A stretch of DNA of 64,000 bases from an uncultured Lachnospiraceae bacterium (GCA_910586315.1 CAJUIP010000010.1:16032-80031), one strand, 5' to 3'. Positions 16,342-23,608 are shown, counted from the stretch's first letter. Made by a program: numbers and translations. Notes: generated by a model from the sequence alone, not told the origin.

Positions 16342-18180
16342 ATGGATGAAAAGACCTTATTTCAAAAAAGACTGGATAAGCATTATGACGAATTGAAATG
16401 GCTCTACTGCGAACTCTACGAGGACGGCATGGAACGGTTTCCGGAGCTTTTAGAGGTGCTGAAAACCAGATTTGAAGAACGGCCGGAGGATTTAAAGGCG
16501 CTGGACAAAAGGCGGGAAGCGGACCCGGGCTGGTATAAGAAAAACGACATGTCCGGCATGATGATGTACGTGAATGCTTTTGCCGGGACCTTAAAGGGTG
16601 TGGAAAAGAAGCTTGGTTATCTTGAGGACTGTGGTGTGAATTACATCCACCTGATGCCGCTTCTGGACTCTCCGGCAGTAAAGAATGACGGCGGATACGC
16701 GGTGTCGGATTTTACAAAGGTTAAGCCGGAGCTTGGTACGATGGAGGATCTGACGGAATTGGCCAGGGAGTGCCATAAAAGGGGGATAAGTCTCTGTCTG
16801 GACTTCGTTATGAACCATACATCCGAGGAACATGAGTGGGCAAAGCGGGCAAGAAAGGGCGAGAAGGAATATCAGGACCGGTATTTCTTTTATGACACCT
16901 ATGATATCCCGGCCCAGTTTGAAAAGACCTGCCCACAGGTGTTTCCCACAACGGCTCCCGGAAATTTCACATGGCTGGAAGATGTGAAAAAATTTGTGAT
17001 GACTACCTTTTACCCGTATCAGTGGGACTTGAATTATCAGAATCCGCTGGTATTTGGCGCTATGACGGACTGTCTTTTAAATCTTACGAACAAGGGAATT
17101 GATATTATCCGTATTGATGCGGTGCCTTACATCTGGAAGCGGCTGGGAACCAGCTGCAGAAATCTTCCGGAGGTACACAATATTGTCCGCATGCTGCGGA
17201 TGATCTGCGAGATTGTATGCCCAGGAGTTCTGCTTCTTGGAGAGGTGGTCATGGAACCCGCCAGGGTAACGCCCTATTTCGGGACGGTAGAGAAACCGGA
17301 GTGCCATATGCTCTACAATGTAACTACCATGGCAGCTACATGGCATACGGTGGCCACGAAGGATGTGTCCCTGTTAAAGCGTCAGATGGAGATTGTGAGC
17401 GGTCTGCCGGGGGAGTACGTGTTTTTGAACTATTTAAGATGCCACGATGATATCGGCTGGGGGCTGGATTATGACTGGCTGAGGAGACAGGGGATTGATG
17501 AAGTGGCTCATAAGAAGTTTTTAAACAGTTATTTTACAGGCGGCTGTTTCGATTCCCCGGCCAGGGGAGAATTGTATAACGACGACCCCGCATCCGGCGA
17601 CGCAAGGCTCTGCGGAACCACAGCCTCGCTCTGCGGCGTGGAGTCGGCTCTTTTAAGAAAGGATGAGGAGGCCCTGAAACGGGCAGAGGCCTGCGATCTG
17701 ATGCTGCATGGATACATGTTTACCCAGTCAGGGATTCCGATGATTTACAGCGGGGATGAAATTGGCCAGTTAAACGATTATGGATACAAGGAGTCTGAAT
17801 GGAAGGCAGAGGATTCCCGCTATGTGCACAGGGGCGCCTTTGACTGGGAGAAAGCCGGACTCTGCAAAGAGGAGGGTACAGTCCAGAGGATGCTGTTTGA
17901 AGGAATAAAAAAGCTTTCGGATATCAGAAAGACTCACAAAGTATTTTTAAACGCAGCGGCAGTATCCACCAGAGAAACGTACGATTCTTCGGTTTTATGT
18001 CTGGTGAGGGAGCTGGACGGAGAGAAGCTGGTGGCGCTGTTTAACTTTGCCCCCTGGGACAGGACAGCCTGGATTAACGAGGATGGAATGTACCATGACC
18101 TCTTATCGGATGAAAAGCTGGAAGCCAGGGGTGTGCCGATGCCGTCTTACGGGATACGGTGGATGATAAAGGAGTCATAG
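16342..18180 (+). CDS. GH13 alpha-glucosidase, amylosucrase-like (subfamily GH13_4)
   Basis: This protein of about 612 aa has the domain order of amylosucrases: an N-terminal helical part, then a TIM barrel. The nucleophile Asp is in IIRIDAVPYIW (about residue 259), the acid/base Glu in LLLGEVVM (about 300) and the stabilising Asp in RCHDDIGWG (about 367). The family acts on sucrose, either transferring glucose to a glucan or hydrolysing it. In this operon it would use the sucrose left after alpha-galactosidase acts on raffinose, the role played by the sucrose phosphorylase GtfA in msm operons (inference). The start is ATG 16342, with GGCGGTG six bases upstream; GTG at 16333 is possible. Confidence 0.85.
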   Translation: MDEKTLFQKRLDKHYDELKWLYCELYEDGMERFPELLEVLKTRFEERPEDLKALDKRREADPGWYKKNDMSGMMMYVNAFAGTLKGVEKKLGYLEDCGVNYIHLMPLLDSPAVKNDGGYAVSDFTKVKPELGTMEDLTELARECHKRGISLCLDFVMNHTSEEHEWAKRARKGEKEYQDRYFFYDTYDIPAQFEKTCPQVFPTTAPGNFTWLEDVKKFVMTTFYPYQWDLNYQNPLVFGAMTDCLLNLTNKGIDIIRIDAVPYIWKRLGTSCRNLPEVHNIVRMLRMICEIVCPGVLLLGEVVMEPARVTPYFGTVEKPECHMLYNVTTMAATWHTVATKDVSLLKRQMEIVSGLPGEYVFLNYLRCHDDIGWGLDYDWLRRQGIDEVAHKKFLNSYFTGGCFDSPARGELYNDDPASGDARLCGTTASLCGVESALLRKDEEALKRAEACDLMLHGYMFTQSGIPMIYSGDEIGQLNDYGYKESEWKAEDSRYVHRGAFDWEKAGLCKEEGTVQRMLFEGIKKLSDIRKTHKVFLNAAAVSTRETYDSSVLCLVRELDGEKLVALFNFAPWDRTAWINEDGMYHDLLSDEKLEARGVPMPSYGIRWMIKES

Positions 18181-18234
18181 AACAATCAATGGAAAACAGA
18201 TGTGCGGAGTGTACGCACAGAATGGAGGAAAGAT

Positions 18235-19347
18235 ATGGCAAGTGTTCAGTTAAAGCATGTATGCAAGAAGTATTCCAACGGTTTTGAGGCCGTAAAGGAT
18301 TTTAACCTGGATATTGAGGATAAAGAGTTTGTTATATTTGTCGGACCGTCCGGATGCGGGAAATCCACAACACTCCGCATGGTTGCAGGCCTTGAGGATA
18401 TTTCTTCCGGCGAATTAATTATCGACGGCAAGGTAATGAATGACGTGGAGCCCAAGGACAGGGATATTGCGATGGTATTCCAGAGCTATGCTTTGTATCC
18501 TCATATGAGTGTATATGACAACATGGCTTTTTCCTTAAAGCTTAAAAAGGTTCCGAAGGATGAAATTGATAAAAAGGTCCGTGACGCTGCCAGGATTCTT
18601 GATCTGGAGCATCTTCTTGACAGGAAGCCGAGGGCTCTTTCCGGCGGTCAGAGACAGCGTGTGGCCATGGGCCGCGCCATCGTAAGAAGTCCTAAGGTAT
18701 TCTTAATGGATGAGCCGCTTTCCAACCTGGACGCAAAGCTCCGCGGCCAGATGCGCGTGGAGATTTCCAAGCTTCACCAGAGACTGGGCAGCACCATCAT
18801 CTACGTAACCCATGATCAGACAGAGGCTATGACGCTGGGAACCAGAATCGTTGTTATGAAGGACGGCGTAGTTCAGCAGATCGATACACCGCAGAATCTT
18901 TACGACCATCCCTGTAATAAATTTGTTGCGGGCTTCATTGGCTCCCCTCAGATGAATATGATTACGGCGGAGGCAGTCGAGGAAAACGGCGAAGTGATCC
19001 TTAAATTTGCGGGTCAGAGCATTGCGCTTAATGCAAACCGTGCCAGGGCATTAAAAGACGGCGGATATGTGGGAAAGAAAGTTGTTCTTGGAATCCGCCC
19101 GGAAGACATTCATGATAGCGAGGAAGATCTTAAGCGGTTTGCCAGATCCTCTTTTGAAGCAGAGATCAAGGTATATGAGATGCTGGGAGCCTCTACTCTT
19201 CTTTACTTTAATATTGAAGAGGCCGGCTGGGTGGCATCCGTAGACGCGAAGTCAACGGCCAGGACAGGCGATACGGTTCGATTCGCGATGGATACCGATA
19301 AAATACATATTTTTGATTTCAATACGGAAAAAACCATTGTGGATTAG
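18235..19347 (+). CDS. msmK: Multiple-sugar ABC transporter ATP-binding protein (MsmK/UgpC type)
   Basis: This 370-aa ATPase powers CUT1-class sugar importers. It has Walker A GPSGCGKST (about residues 37-45), the signature LSGGQRQRVAMGRA, Walker B VFLMDEPLSNLD, an H-loop Asn-Asp-rich region, and a C-terminal TOBE/regulatory domain (LGIRPEDIHD). The start is ATG 18235 with GGAGGAA upstream; an earlier in-frame codon at 18202 has no ribosome site. MsmK-type ATPases often serve several importers. As last gene of the operon it completes the transporter encoded at 10436-13492. Confidence 0.94.
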   Translation: MASVQLKHVCKKYSNGFEAVKDFNLDIEDKEFVIFVGPSGCGKSTTLRMVAGLEDISSGELIIDGKVMNDVEPKDRDIAMVFQSYALYPHMSVYDNMAFSLKLKKVPKDEIDKKVRDAARILDLEHLLDRKPRALSGGQRQRVAMGRAIVRSPKVFLMDEPLSNLDAKLRGQMRVEISKLHQRLGSTIIYVTHDQTEAMTLGTRIVVMKDGVVQQIDTPQNLYDHPCNKFVAGFIGSPQMNMITAEAVEENGEVILKFAGQSIALNANRARALKDGGYVGKKVVLGIRPEDIHDSEEDLKRFARSSFEAEIKVYEMLGASTLLYFNIEEAGWVASVDAKSTARTGDTVRFAMDTDKIHIFDFNTEKTIVD

Positions 19348-19368
19348 AGCGTGTCTGAAAATTCATTC

Positions 19369-19429
19369 CGCAGGAAAGACCTTGTTACATTAATGTGTAA
19401 AAGTACAATGGCAGAAGGTCTTTCCTGCG
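19369..19429. repeat. Inverted repeat with 15-base arms after msmK
   Basis: CGCAGGAAAGACCTT and its reverse complement flank a loop of about 31 bases. Neither side has a U tract, so it is not a standard terminator. It may be a small dispersed repeat or a transcript-end structure. Confidence 0.65.
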
Positions 19430-19502
19430 AAATAAAAAGCAGGATTCTTTTTCAGGTTATGGGAAATTTAAAAAAATTCAGGCTCCGGAAACAGAACTGA
19501 CG

Positions 19503-19511
19503 CATAGGTTA
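19503..19511 (+). promoter_or_regulatory. Possible mother-cell -10 box for the cotJ operon
   Basis: CATAGGTTA fits the sigma-K -10 pattern CATANNNTA and partly fits the sigma-E pattern, 29 bases before cotJA. The -35 region is not convincing. In Bacillus subtilis cotJ is sigma-E dependent. Confidence 0.35.
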
Positions 19512-19539
19512 TTATTATAAACTGAAAGGAGAAGCATAT

Positions 19540-19761
19540 ATGGTTTGTAATAATCAGGCCGGCTTTGCCGCCGGCAGCCCCATGCCCCTTCCGGAAACCG
19601 GCTTTATGGGAGAATTTCCCGGCGCACGGTATCCGGTAGGAATGGGATATATTCCCACACAGCCCTGGGAAACGCCGTATCCGTTAAATACAGCCCTGAT
19701 GGCAGGGACTATTTTTCCGTCTCTGAATTATCCGTTTGTTATGGGGAGGTGCAGGAGATGA
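19540..19761 (+). CDS. cotJA: Spore coat-associated protein CotJA
   Basis: This 73-aa proline-rich protein has the CotJA core: YIPTQPWETPYPLNTALMAG followed by TIFPSLNYPF. It is a small component of the inner coat layers and is needed for CotJC assembly in Bacillus. The start has AAAGGAGAAG upstream. Its stop overlaps the cotJB start (ATGA), which indicates coupled translation in a cotJABC operon. Confidence 0.88.
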   Translation: MVCNNQAGFAAGSPMPLPETGFMGEFPGARYPVGMGYIPTQPWETPYPLNTALMAGTIFPSLNYPFVMGRCRR

Positions 19762-20312
19762 TGAACATGAACTGTAATATGGCACCGCAGAATATGCAGC
19801 CTGGAATGGATGCGGGTATGCGGTCCGGCATGAGCACAGGTATGCAGCCTGGAATGAGCGCAGGTATGCAGTCCGGCATGAACGCGGGTATGCAGCCTGG
19901 AATGGATGCAGGTATGCGGTCCGGCATGAGCGCAGGTATGCAGCCCGGAATGGACACAGGTATGCGGTCCGGTATGAGCGCGGGTATGCAGCCCGGTATG
20001 GGTGCAGGTATGCAGCAGGGAAGCGGCTCTGTAAGGACGGGAATGTTCCAAAATCCCGGAAACCAGGATTCCCGGTGCATGCTTAGGCGGCAGATTGACG
20101 AGGCGAGCTTTGCCATGGACGATGCCCATTTGTTTCTGGATACGCATCCCGAGGATGCTGTAGCCTTCCAGTATTTTAAGAATGCTGTGGCTTTAAGACA
20201 GAATGTGGTGAATGCCTATGAGCGCCAGTTCGGCCCCATTCAGGTGGAAGACGCCGTGGGGAATACCTGGAGCTGGGTAACGGAAAAATGGCCGTGGGAA
20301 GGAGACTGTTAG
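19758..20312 (+). CDS. cotJB: Spore coat protein CotJB with a Gly-Met repeat N-terminal extension
   Basis: The C-terminal 85 or so residues are a normal CotJB domain (LRRQIDEASFAMDDAHLFLD, ending WSWVTEKWPWE). Before it lies an extension of about 75 residues made of GM pairs in an 8-residue period (pattern PGMDAGMR/SGMSAGMQ). The protein is 184 aa, about twice the size of B. subtilis CotJB. The start is ATG 19758, with GGGGAGG eight bases upstream and overlap with the cotJA stop. The repeats are encoded by a near-identical 24-base DNA repeat and so are liable to change in length. Confidence 0.9.
   Translation: MMNMNCNMAPQNMQPGMDAGMRSGMSTGMQPGMSAGMQSGMNAGMQPGMDAGMRSGMSAGMQPGMDTGMRSGMSAGMQPGMGAGMQQGSGSVRTGMFQNPGNQDSRCMLRRQIDEASFAMDDAHLFLDTHPEDAVAFQYFKNAVALRQNVVNAYERQFGPIQVEDAVGNTWSWVTEKWPWEGDC
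19798..20016 (+). repeat. 24-bp minisatellite inside cotJB
   Basis: About nine imperfect copies of a 24-base unit (core GGYATGCRGYCYGGMATGRRC) encode the Gly-Met octapeptides. Copies differ mainly at third positions and at the variable residue codons. Confidence 0.8.
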
Positions 20313-20313
20313 G

Positions 20314-20427
20314 ATGTGGAGATATGAGAAACGCTTGCAATATCCGGTAAACATTAAGGAACCCAACGCACAGTTGGCGCAGTTTATCATGAGTCAGTAC
20401 GGGGGACCTTACTGTAAAAATGGATAG
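20314..20427 (+). CDS. cotJC: Interrupted cotJC, 5' part (Mn-catalase-like spore coat protein)
   Basis: The frame begins MWRYEKRLQYPVNIKEPNAQ and continues to SQYGGP (codon 32, ending at 20409), which matches the CotJC N terminus. It then diverges into YCKNG and a stop, because a mobile element begins inside the GGGGGACCT core at 20401. The missing remainder is at 23006-23548. Joining 20409 to 23006 gives a 212-aa protein in frame. The start is ATG 20314, with AAGGAG upstream and one base after the cotJB stop. As it stands only a 37-aa truncated product can be made, so CotJC should be produced only after excision. Confidence 0.9.
   Translation: MWRYEKRLQYPVNIKEPNAQLAQFIMSQYGGPYCKNG
20396..20420 (+). 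repeat. Left attachment site of the cotJC element
   Basis: AGTACGGGGGACCT is followed by the inner arm TACTGTAAAAA (20410-20420). The inner arm is nearly the reverse complement of the arm at the other end of the element (22985-22995). Confidence 0.8.
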
Positions 20428-20444
20428 TGGGTTCCTGTTCCTGC

Positions 20445-21902
20445 TCACCGGATATAGTAATAAAATTCCATGGTTTTTGTCTGGCTGTTATAGACGGCTT
20501 TCTGAAGAACGCGGCGGAGGGCATTGCCCTTGGCTTCCATACTAATGCCGGGAGATTGAAAAAGTTCGCAGACGTTTTGGATATGCTTCGGAAGCTGGTC
20601 TCTTTCCGGGGCGCTGCCGGCCTCAGATTCGCCGACAAACTTATGAGCCTCATTCTGTAAATGCTCCCGTTCTTTTTGCAGGCGCAGTTTATTCTTCTTA
20701 AATTCTTCCATAGTATCAATTCCACTTTCGAAGGCTTCCCGGATTCGCAGCTCTTTTTGTTCCAAGCGCCGGAAGGCGGACTGGACTGCGGCCTTTTTTT
20801 CACTGCAGTCAGGCATGCCGGCCTTTATCGGCAGATATTCGCCCTGACTGGCATCTGCTATCATTCTTAACGATTCCATTGCCGCCTCTTCTGCTTTGCG
20901 GGCGGACAGAAAGCAGGAGTCCGGATGAATTCCCCTGGCATATTTCCAGCATTGGAAGGAGTCCGGATGCCGTTTGGCATTTTTAGCATTGTCGGAACGA
21001 TGAAAGCCCAGCGAGGCCCCGCAGGCGGAGCATTTTAAGATACCGGACAGCCAGTGGCGGCAGGAAGACGTTTCCCGGCGGCTTTTCGGACGATATTCAT
21101 TTTGGAGGCGCTTCTGATTGGCTGAGAATATGGAAGTGACGGATTCGCGGCATTCGTGGGTGCCCTGAAATGTAATATCTTTCCAGGTTACCGTTCCAAC
21201 GTAGAACCTGTTTGTCAGAACAAGTCTGACTGCACGGACATCGAATAAATTCCCACGGCGGGTGCGGTATCCGAGCGCGTTGGCCGCCCGGGCAATTTGA
21301 AGCATATCATTTCCTTCAAAAAAAGACTGATGGATAAACTCAACGATGCGGTATTGCTCTTCGTTAATCACAAATGGCTTTCCTCCTCCAACCGCGTCAT
21401 AACCGAGGCTGGGAGTCGTCTGATATCCTTTTTTAATGGCCTTCTGGGTCATGCCCCTTAAAACTTCTCCGGAAAGATTCACGGAATAGAATTCATCGGA
21501 CCATTCGATGATTGTTTCAACCAGCCGGCCGAACATGCCATCCATAATCGGTTCGGATACACTGATAACAGTAATGCCGCATTTTTTCCGCAGGATTCCC
21601 TTATAGAATACGCTTTCCTCCTGATTCCTGGCAAAACGGGAAAATTTCCATACATAGAGATATTGAAAGGGCGGCGGATTTTGCCTGGCTGTTGCTATCA
21701 TGCGCTGGAAGGCAGGGCGGTTGTCTGCCCGGCGGCCGGACCGGCCCCGGTCTTCGATAAAAACATACTCGGGCGGAATCCTTACGCCTTCTTTTTTGGC
21801 TGCTTCCAGAATAACCCGGACCTGAGCGTCAGGGGAAAGCTCCGTCTGCTCATCGGTACTGACCCGGATATAAGCGGCCCCGGTTACGTTTTCTTTATTC
21901 AC
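20445..21902 (-). CDS. Large serine recombinase of the cotJC element
   Basis: This 485-aa site-specific recombinase has a resolvase-type catalytic domain with nucleophile Ser15 in YIRVSTDEQ and the arginine motif KFSRFARNQ. A recombinase domain follows (about residues 160-260), then a zinc-ribbon region (CSACGASLG, later two more Cys) and a C-terminal coiled coil. Such enzymes integrate and excise DNA at short att sites, with an accessory factor controlling excision. The start is GTG 21902 with AGGGG upstream. It is divergent from the 63-aa gene. No clear sporulation promoter was found upstream of it. It is the likely enzyme that joins the two cotJC halves. Confidence 0.92.
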   Translation of the reverse strand: MNKENVTGAAYIRVSTDEQTELSPDAQVRVILEAAKKEGVRIPPEYVFIEDRGRSGRRADNRPAFQRMIATARQNPPPFQYLYVWKFSRFARNQEESVFYKGILRKKCGITVISVSEPIMDGMFGRLVETIIEWSDEFYSVNLSGEVLRGMTQKAIKKGYQTTPSLGYDAVGGGKPFVINEEQYRIVEFIHQSFFEGNDMLQIARAANALGYRTRRGNLFDVRAVRLVLTNRFYVGTVTWKDITFQGTHECRESVTSIFSANQKRLQNEYRPKSRRETSSCRHWLSGILKCSACGASLGFHRSDNAKNAKRHPDSFQCWKYARGIHPDSCFLSARKAEEAAMESLRMIADASQGEYLPIKAGMPDCSEKKAAVQSAFRRLEQKELRIREAFESGIDTMEEFKKNKLRLQKEREHLQNEAHKFVGESEAGSAPERDQLPKHIQNVCELFQSPGISMEAKGNALRRVLQKAVYNSQTKTMEFYYYIR

Positions 21903-21984
21903 AGCATCATCCCCTGAAACAGTTTATTGCCAAACAGTAAAAAAAGAACATCTTTTTAAGGGGGTATTCACACAATCAGCTGTT

Positions 21985-21992
21985 CATACAAT
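21985..21992 (+). promoter_or_regulatory. Sigma-E-like -10 box (CATACAAT) inside the element
   Basis: CATACAAT matches the sigma-E -10 consensus CATACAMT at every position and lies 22 bases before the 63-aa gene. The region at the -35 distance (GGGGTATTC, 21961-21969) matches only partly. A sigma-A reading (TTCACA to TACAAT) would have a 14-base spacer, which is too short. Confidence 0.45.
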
Positions 21993-22014
21993 CAAAAGAA
22001 GGGAGGTTTTAAGG

Positions 22015-22206
22015 ATGCAGAATATTAAGATTATCAATTACGCAGTCATATCCGGCGAGACAGTTAAGTGGGAGGAGCTTCCGGAGGAGGAGCAGCGCAG
22101 GGCGGCAGAAGCGATTTGCGATACCATCATGCATTCCGCCGGATATACGAGAATGCCTGCCTTGCAGCATTCTGATGATCGGGATACTGTAAGGAGCATG
22201 CGATGA
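22015..22206 (+). CDS. 63-aa small protein, candidate excision (directionality) factor
   Basis: I do not recognise a family. The sequence begins MQNIKIINYAVISGETVKWE and continues with an acidic helical stretch (ELPEEEQRRAAEAICDTIMH). The start has GGGAGG eight bases upstream, and the gene overlaps the sortase gene (ATGA). It lies divergent to the recombinase gene, behind a sigma-E-like -10 box. By analogy with SprB of SPbeta, a 58-aa factor made during sporulation, it could direct the recombinase to excise. This is inference from size, position and promoter only. It may instead be a sortase partner. Confidence 0.6.
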   Translation: MQNIKIINYAVISGETVKWEELPEEEQRRAAEAICDTIMHSAGYTRMPALQHSDDRDTVRSMR

Positions 22207-22949
22207 CAAGGAAAGTGAAACGATACTGGTTTTTATTTCTGGTATTTGCCGTTTTGTTCCTCTTTTCTTTATATAAAGTTTGCGGCATTCTGATACAGGA
22301 GCGAAAAGAACAGCAGACCTTTGAAAAATTGGAGGAAATTGTAAATCCCCCTGTGCATTTCTCTGCTGAACCGGCCGGGGATGCTTCTTATATCGCCCTG
22401 AAAGAGGAAAATCCGGATTTTTTTGGGTGGATTTTCATAGAAGGAACTGCTGTCAACTATCCGGTGATGTATACTCCGGAGGATGAGGAGTATTATCTTC
22501 ACAGGGATTTTTATGGAAAAGAGGCGCGAAGCGGCGTTCCTTTCCTTGCGGCATCTTGTTATGAGGGATGTGGGAATTATCTCATATACGGCCATCACAT
22601 GAAAAACGGAACCATGTTTGCCTCCCTTTTAAACTATGCCAGCCGGGAGTACTGGGAGAAGCATCCTGTCATTTGGTTTGATACTCCGACTGCTTCCGGG
22701 GAATATGAAGTGGCGGCGGCGTTTTATTCGGAGGCGTATCCTCAGGATGTCAGCGGGGGTTTCCGATTTTATCAGTATACGGATTTAAGTGAACCTTTTG
22801 TTTTTGCGGAATATGTGGAACAGGTGCAACAGGCTGCCCTGTATGATACGGGAGTAAACGTAGAATATGGCAGCGGGCTTTTAACCTTATGCACCTGCAG
22901 TTACCACACGGAGAATGGGCGGTTCGTGGTGGTTGCCCGCAAGAAATAA
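22203..22949 (+). CDS. Class B sortase
   Basis: This 248-aa protein has an N-terminal signal-anchor (about residues 8-29) and a complete sortase B catalytic set: His131 in IYGHHM, Cys232 in LTLCTCSYH and Arg240 in GRFVVV. Sortases attach proteins with a C-terminal sorting signal to the cell wall. No obvious sortase substrate is encoded in the element or beside it. The start is coupled to the stop of the 63-aa gene, with AAGGAG upstream. Being inside the element, it would be lost from any cell lineage that excises it. Confidence 0.88.
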   Translation: MTRKVKRYWFLFLVFAVLFLFSLYKVCGILIQERKEQQTFEKLEEIVNPPVHFSAEPAGDASYIALKEENPDFFGWIFIEGTAVNYPVMYTPEDEEYYLHRDFYGKEARSGVPFLAASCYEGCGNYLIYGHHMKNGTMFASLLNYASREYWEKHPVIWFDTPTASGEYEVAAAFYSEAYPQDVSGGFRFYQYTDLSEPFVFAEYVEQVQQAALYDTGVNVEYGSGLLTLCTCSYHTENGRFVVVARKK

Positions 22950-22981
22950 GGGCAATAACGCAGTGGTCGCAGGCATACCAT

Positions 22982-23548
22982 ATGTTTTTAAAGTATGGGG
23001 GACCTGACGGTGAAATGGGCGCCTCCATGCGTTATCTGGCCCAGCGCTATACCATGCCTTTCGGAGAGCAGAAGGCGGTTCTTACGGACATTGCCACGGA
23101 GGAGCTGGGGCACATGGAAATCATTGCGGCCATTGTCCACCAGCTTACCAGAAATCTGTCCGCCGAAGAGCTGGTAGAACAGGGCTTTGGCCCCTATTAT
23201 ATTGATCACACGGTCGCCATCTGGCCTCAGTCCGCTGGAGGAGTCCCCTTTAGCTCCACGGAATTTCAGTCCAAGGGGGATCCGATCACGGATCTTTTTG
23301 AAGATCTTGCAGCAGAACAGAAGGCCCGGAGCACCTATGAAAATATTCTGCGTGTGGTGAAGGATCCGGATGTATGCGATCCCATTCGGTTCTTAAGAAA
23401 GAGGGAAATTATACACTTCCAACGGTTTGGAGAAGCCTTAACCGGGCTTCAGGATCGTCTGGACAGAAAGAACTTTTATGCCTTCAATGTTAGCTTTGAT
23501 AAGATGCCCGACCGCCCAGAGACGGGAAGCTGCAGCTGTACGGATTAA
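22982..23548 (+). CDS. cotJC: Interrupted cotJC, 3' part (Mn-catalase-like)
   Basis: From 23006 the frame encodes residues 33-212 of the restored CotJC (DGEMGASMRYLAQRYTMPFG, then TDIATEELGHMEIIAAIVHQ). The manganese-ligand motifs of the family (EELGH and the later REIIHFQRF) are here, but the N-terminal helix is missing. An ATG at 22982 opens the frame within the element with no good ribosome site, so an independent product is doubtful. CotJC is a spore-coat protein with a manganese catalase fold. A perfect terminator follows at 23565. Confidence 0.9.
   Translation: MFLKYGGPDGEMGASMRYLAQRYTMPFGEQKAVLTDIATEELGHMEIIAAIVHQLTRNLSAEELVEQGFGPYYIDHTVAIWPQSAGGVPFSSTEFQSKGDPITDLFEDLAAEQKARSTYENILRVVKDPDVCDPIRFLRKREIIHFQRFGEALTGLQDRLDRKNFYAFNVSFDKMPDRPETGSCSCTD
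22985..23005 (+). repeat. Right attachment site of the cotJC element
   Basis: The inner arm TTTTTAAAGTA (22985-22995) is followed by TGGGGGACCT. Joined to the left inner arm it would form TTTTTAAAGTA - 10-bp core - TACTGTAAAAA, in which 10 of 11 arm positions are symmetrical. The central dinucleotide would be GG. Confidence 0.8.
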
Positions 23549-23564
23549 TGAAGTAAGACACAGG

Positions 23565-23608
23565 AAAAGCCTGGTATCTGTGACTTTTTACACAGATATC
23601 AGGCTTTT
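23565..23608 (+). terminator. Intrinsic terminator of the cotJ operon
   Basis: AAAAGCCTGGTATCTGTG pairs with CACAGATATCAGGCTTTT around a short loop. It lies 17 bases after the cotJC stop codon and could work in both directions. Confidence 0.85.

Larger units (their letters stand above)
20401..22996. mobile_element. 2,596-bp cotJC-intervening element (serine recombinase, small protein, sortase B)
   Basis: The element splits cotJC. Both ends carry AGTA(C/T)GGGGGACCT, at 20396-20409 and 22992-23005, and recombination between them would remove exactly 2,596 bp and restore the CotJC frame. It encodes a large serine recombinase on the minus strand, ending 36 bases from the left core, and a 63-aa gene plus a class B sortase gene on the plus strand, ending 48 bases from the right core. 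It carries no phage or conjugation genes. The organisation parallels sporulation-excised elements such as skin in sigK and SPbeta in spsM, but in minimal form. Excision timing is inferred. Confidence 0.88.

Noticed and set aside
19798..20016. CRISPR-like periodic repeats
   Set aside because: The period is 24 bases without unique spacers, and it lies in frame inside a coat protein gene.
19728..20147. Long minus-strand frames opposite cotJB, rich in His/Thr/Pro or Ile/Pro repeats
   Set aside because: They are the mirror image of the Gly-Met minisatellite; the plus strand has the CotJB domain and a ribosome site.
22889..23548. Separate 219-aa manganese catalase gene starting at 22889
   Set aside because: The first 39 codons are an out-of-frame read of the sortase end and element DNA; the true gene is the 3' part of the interrupted cotJC.
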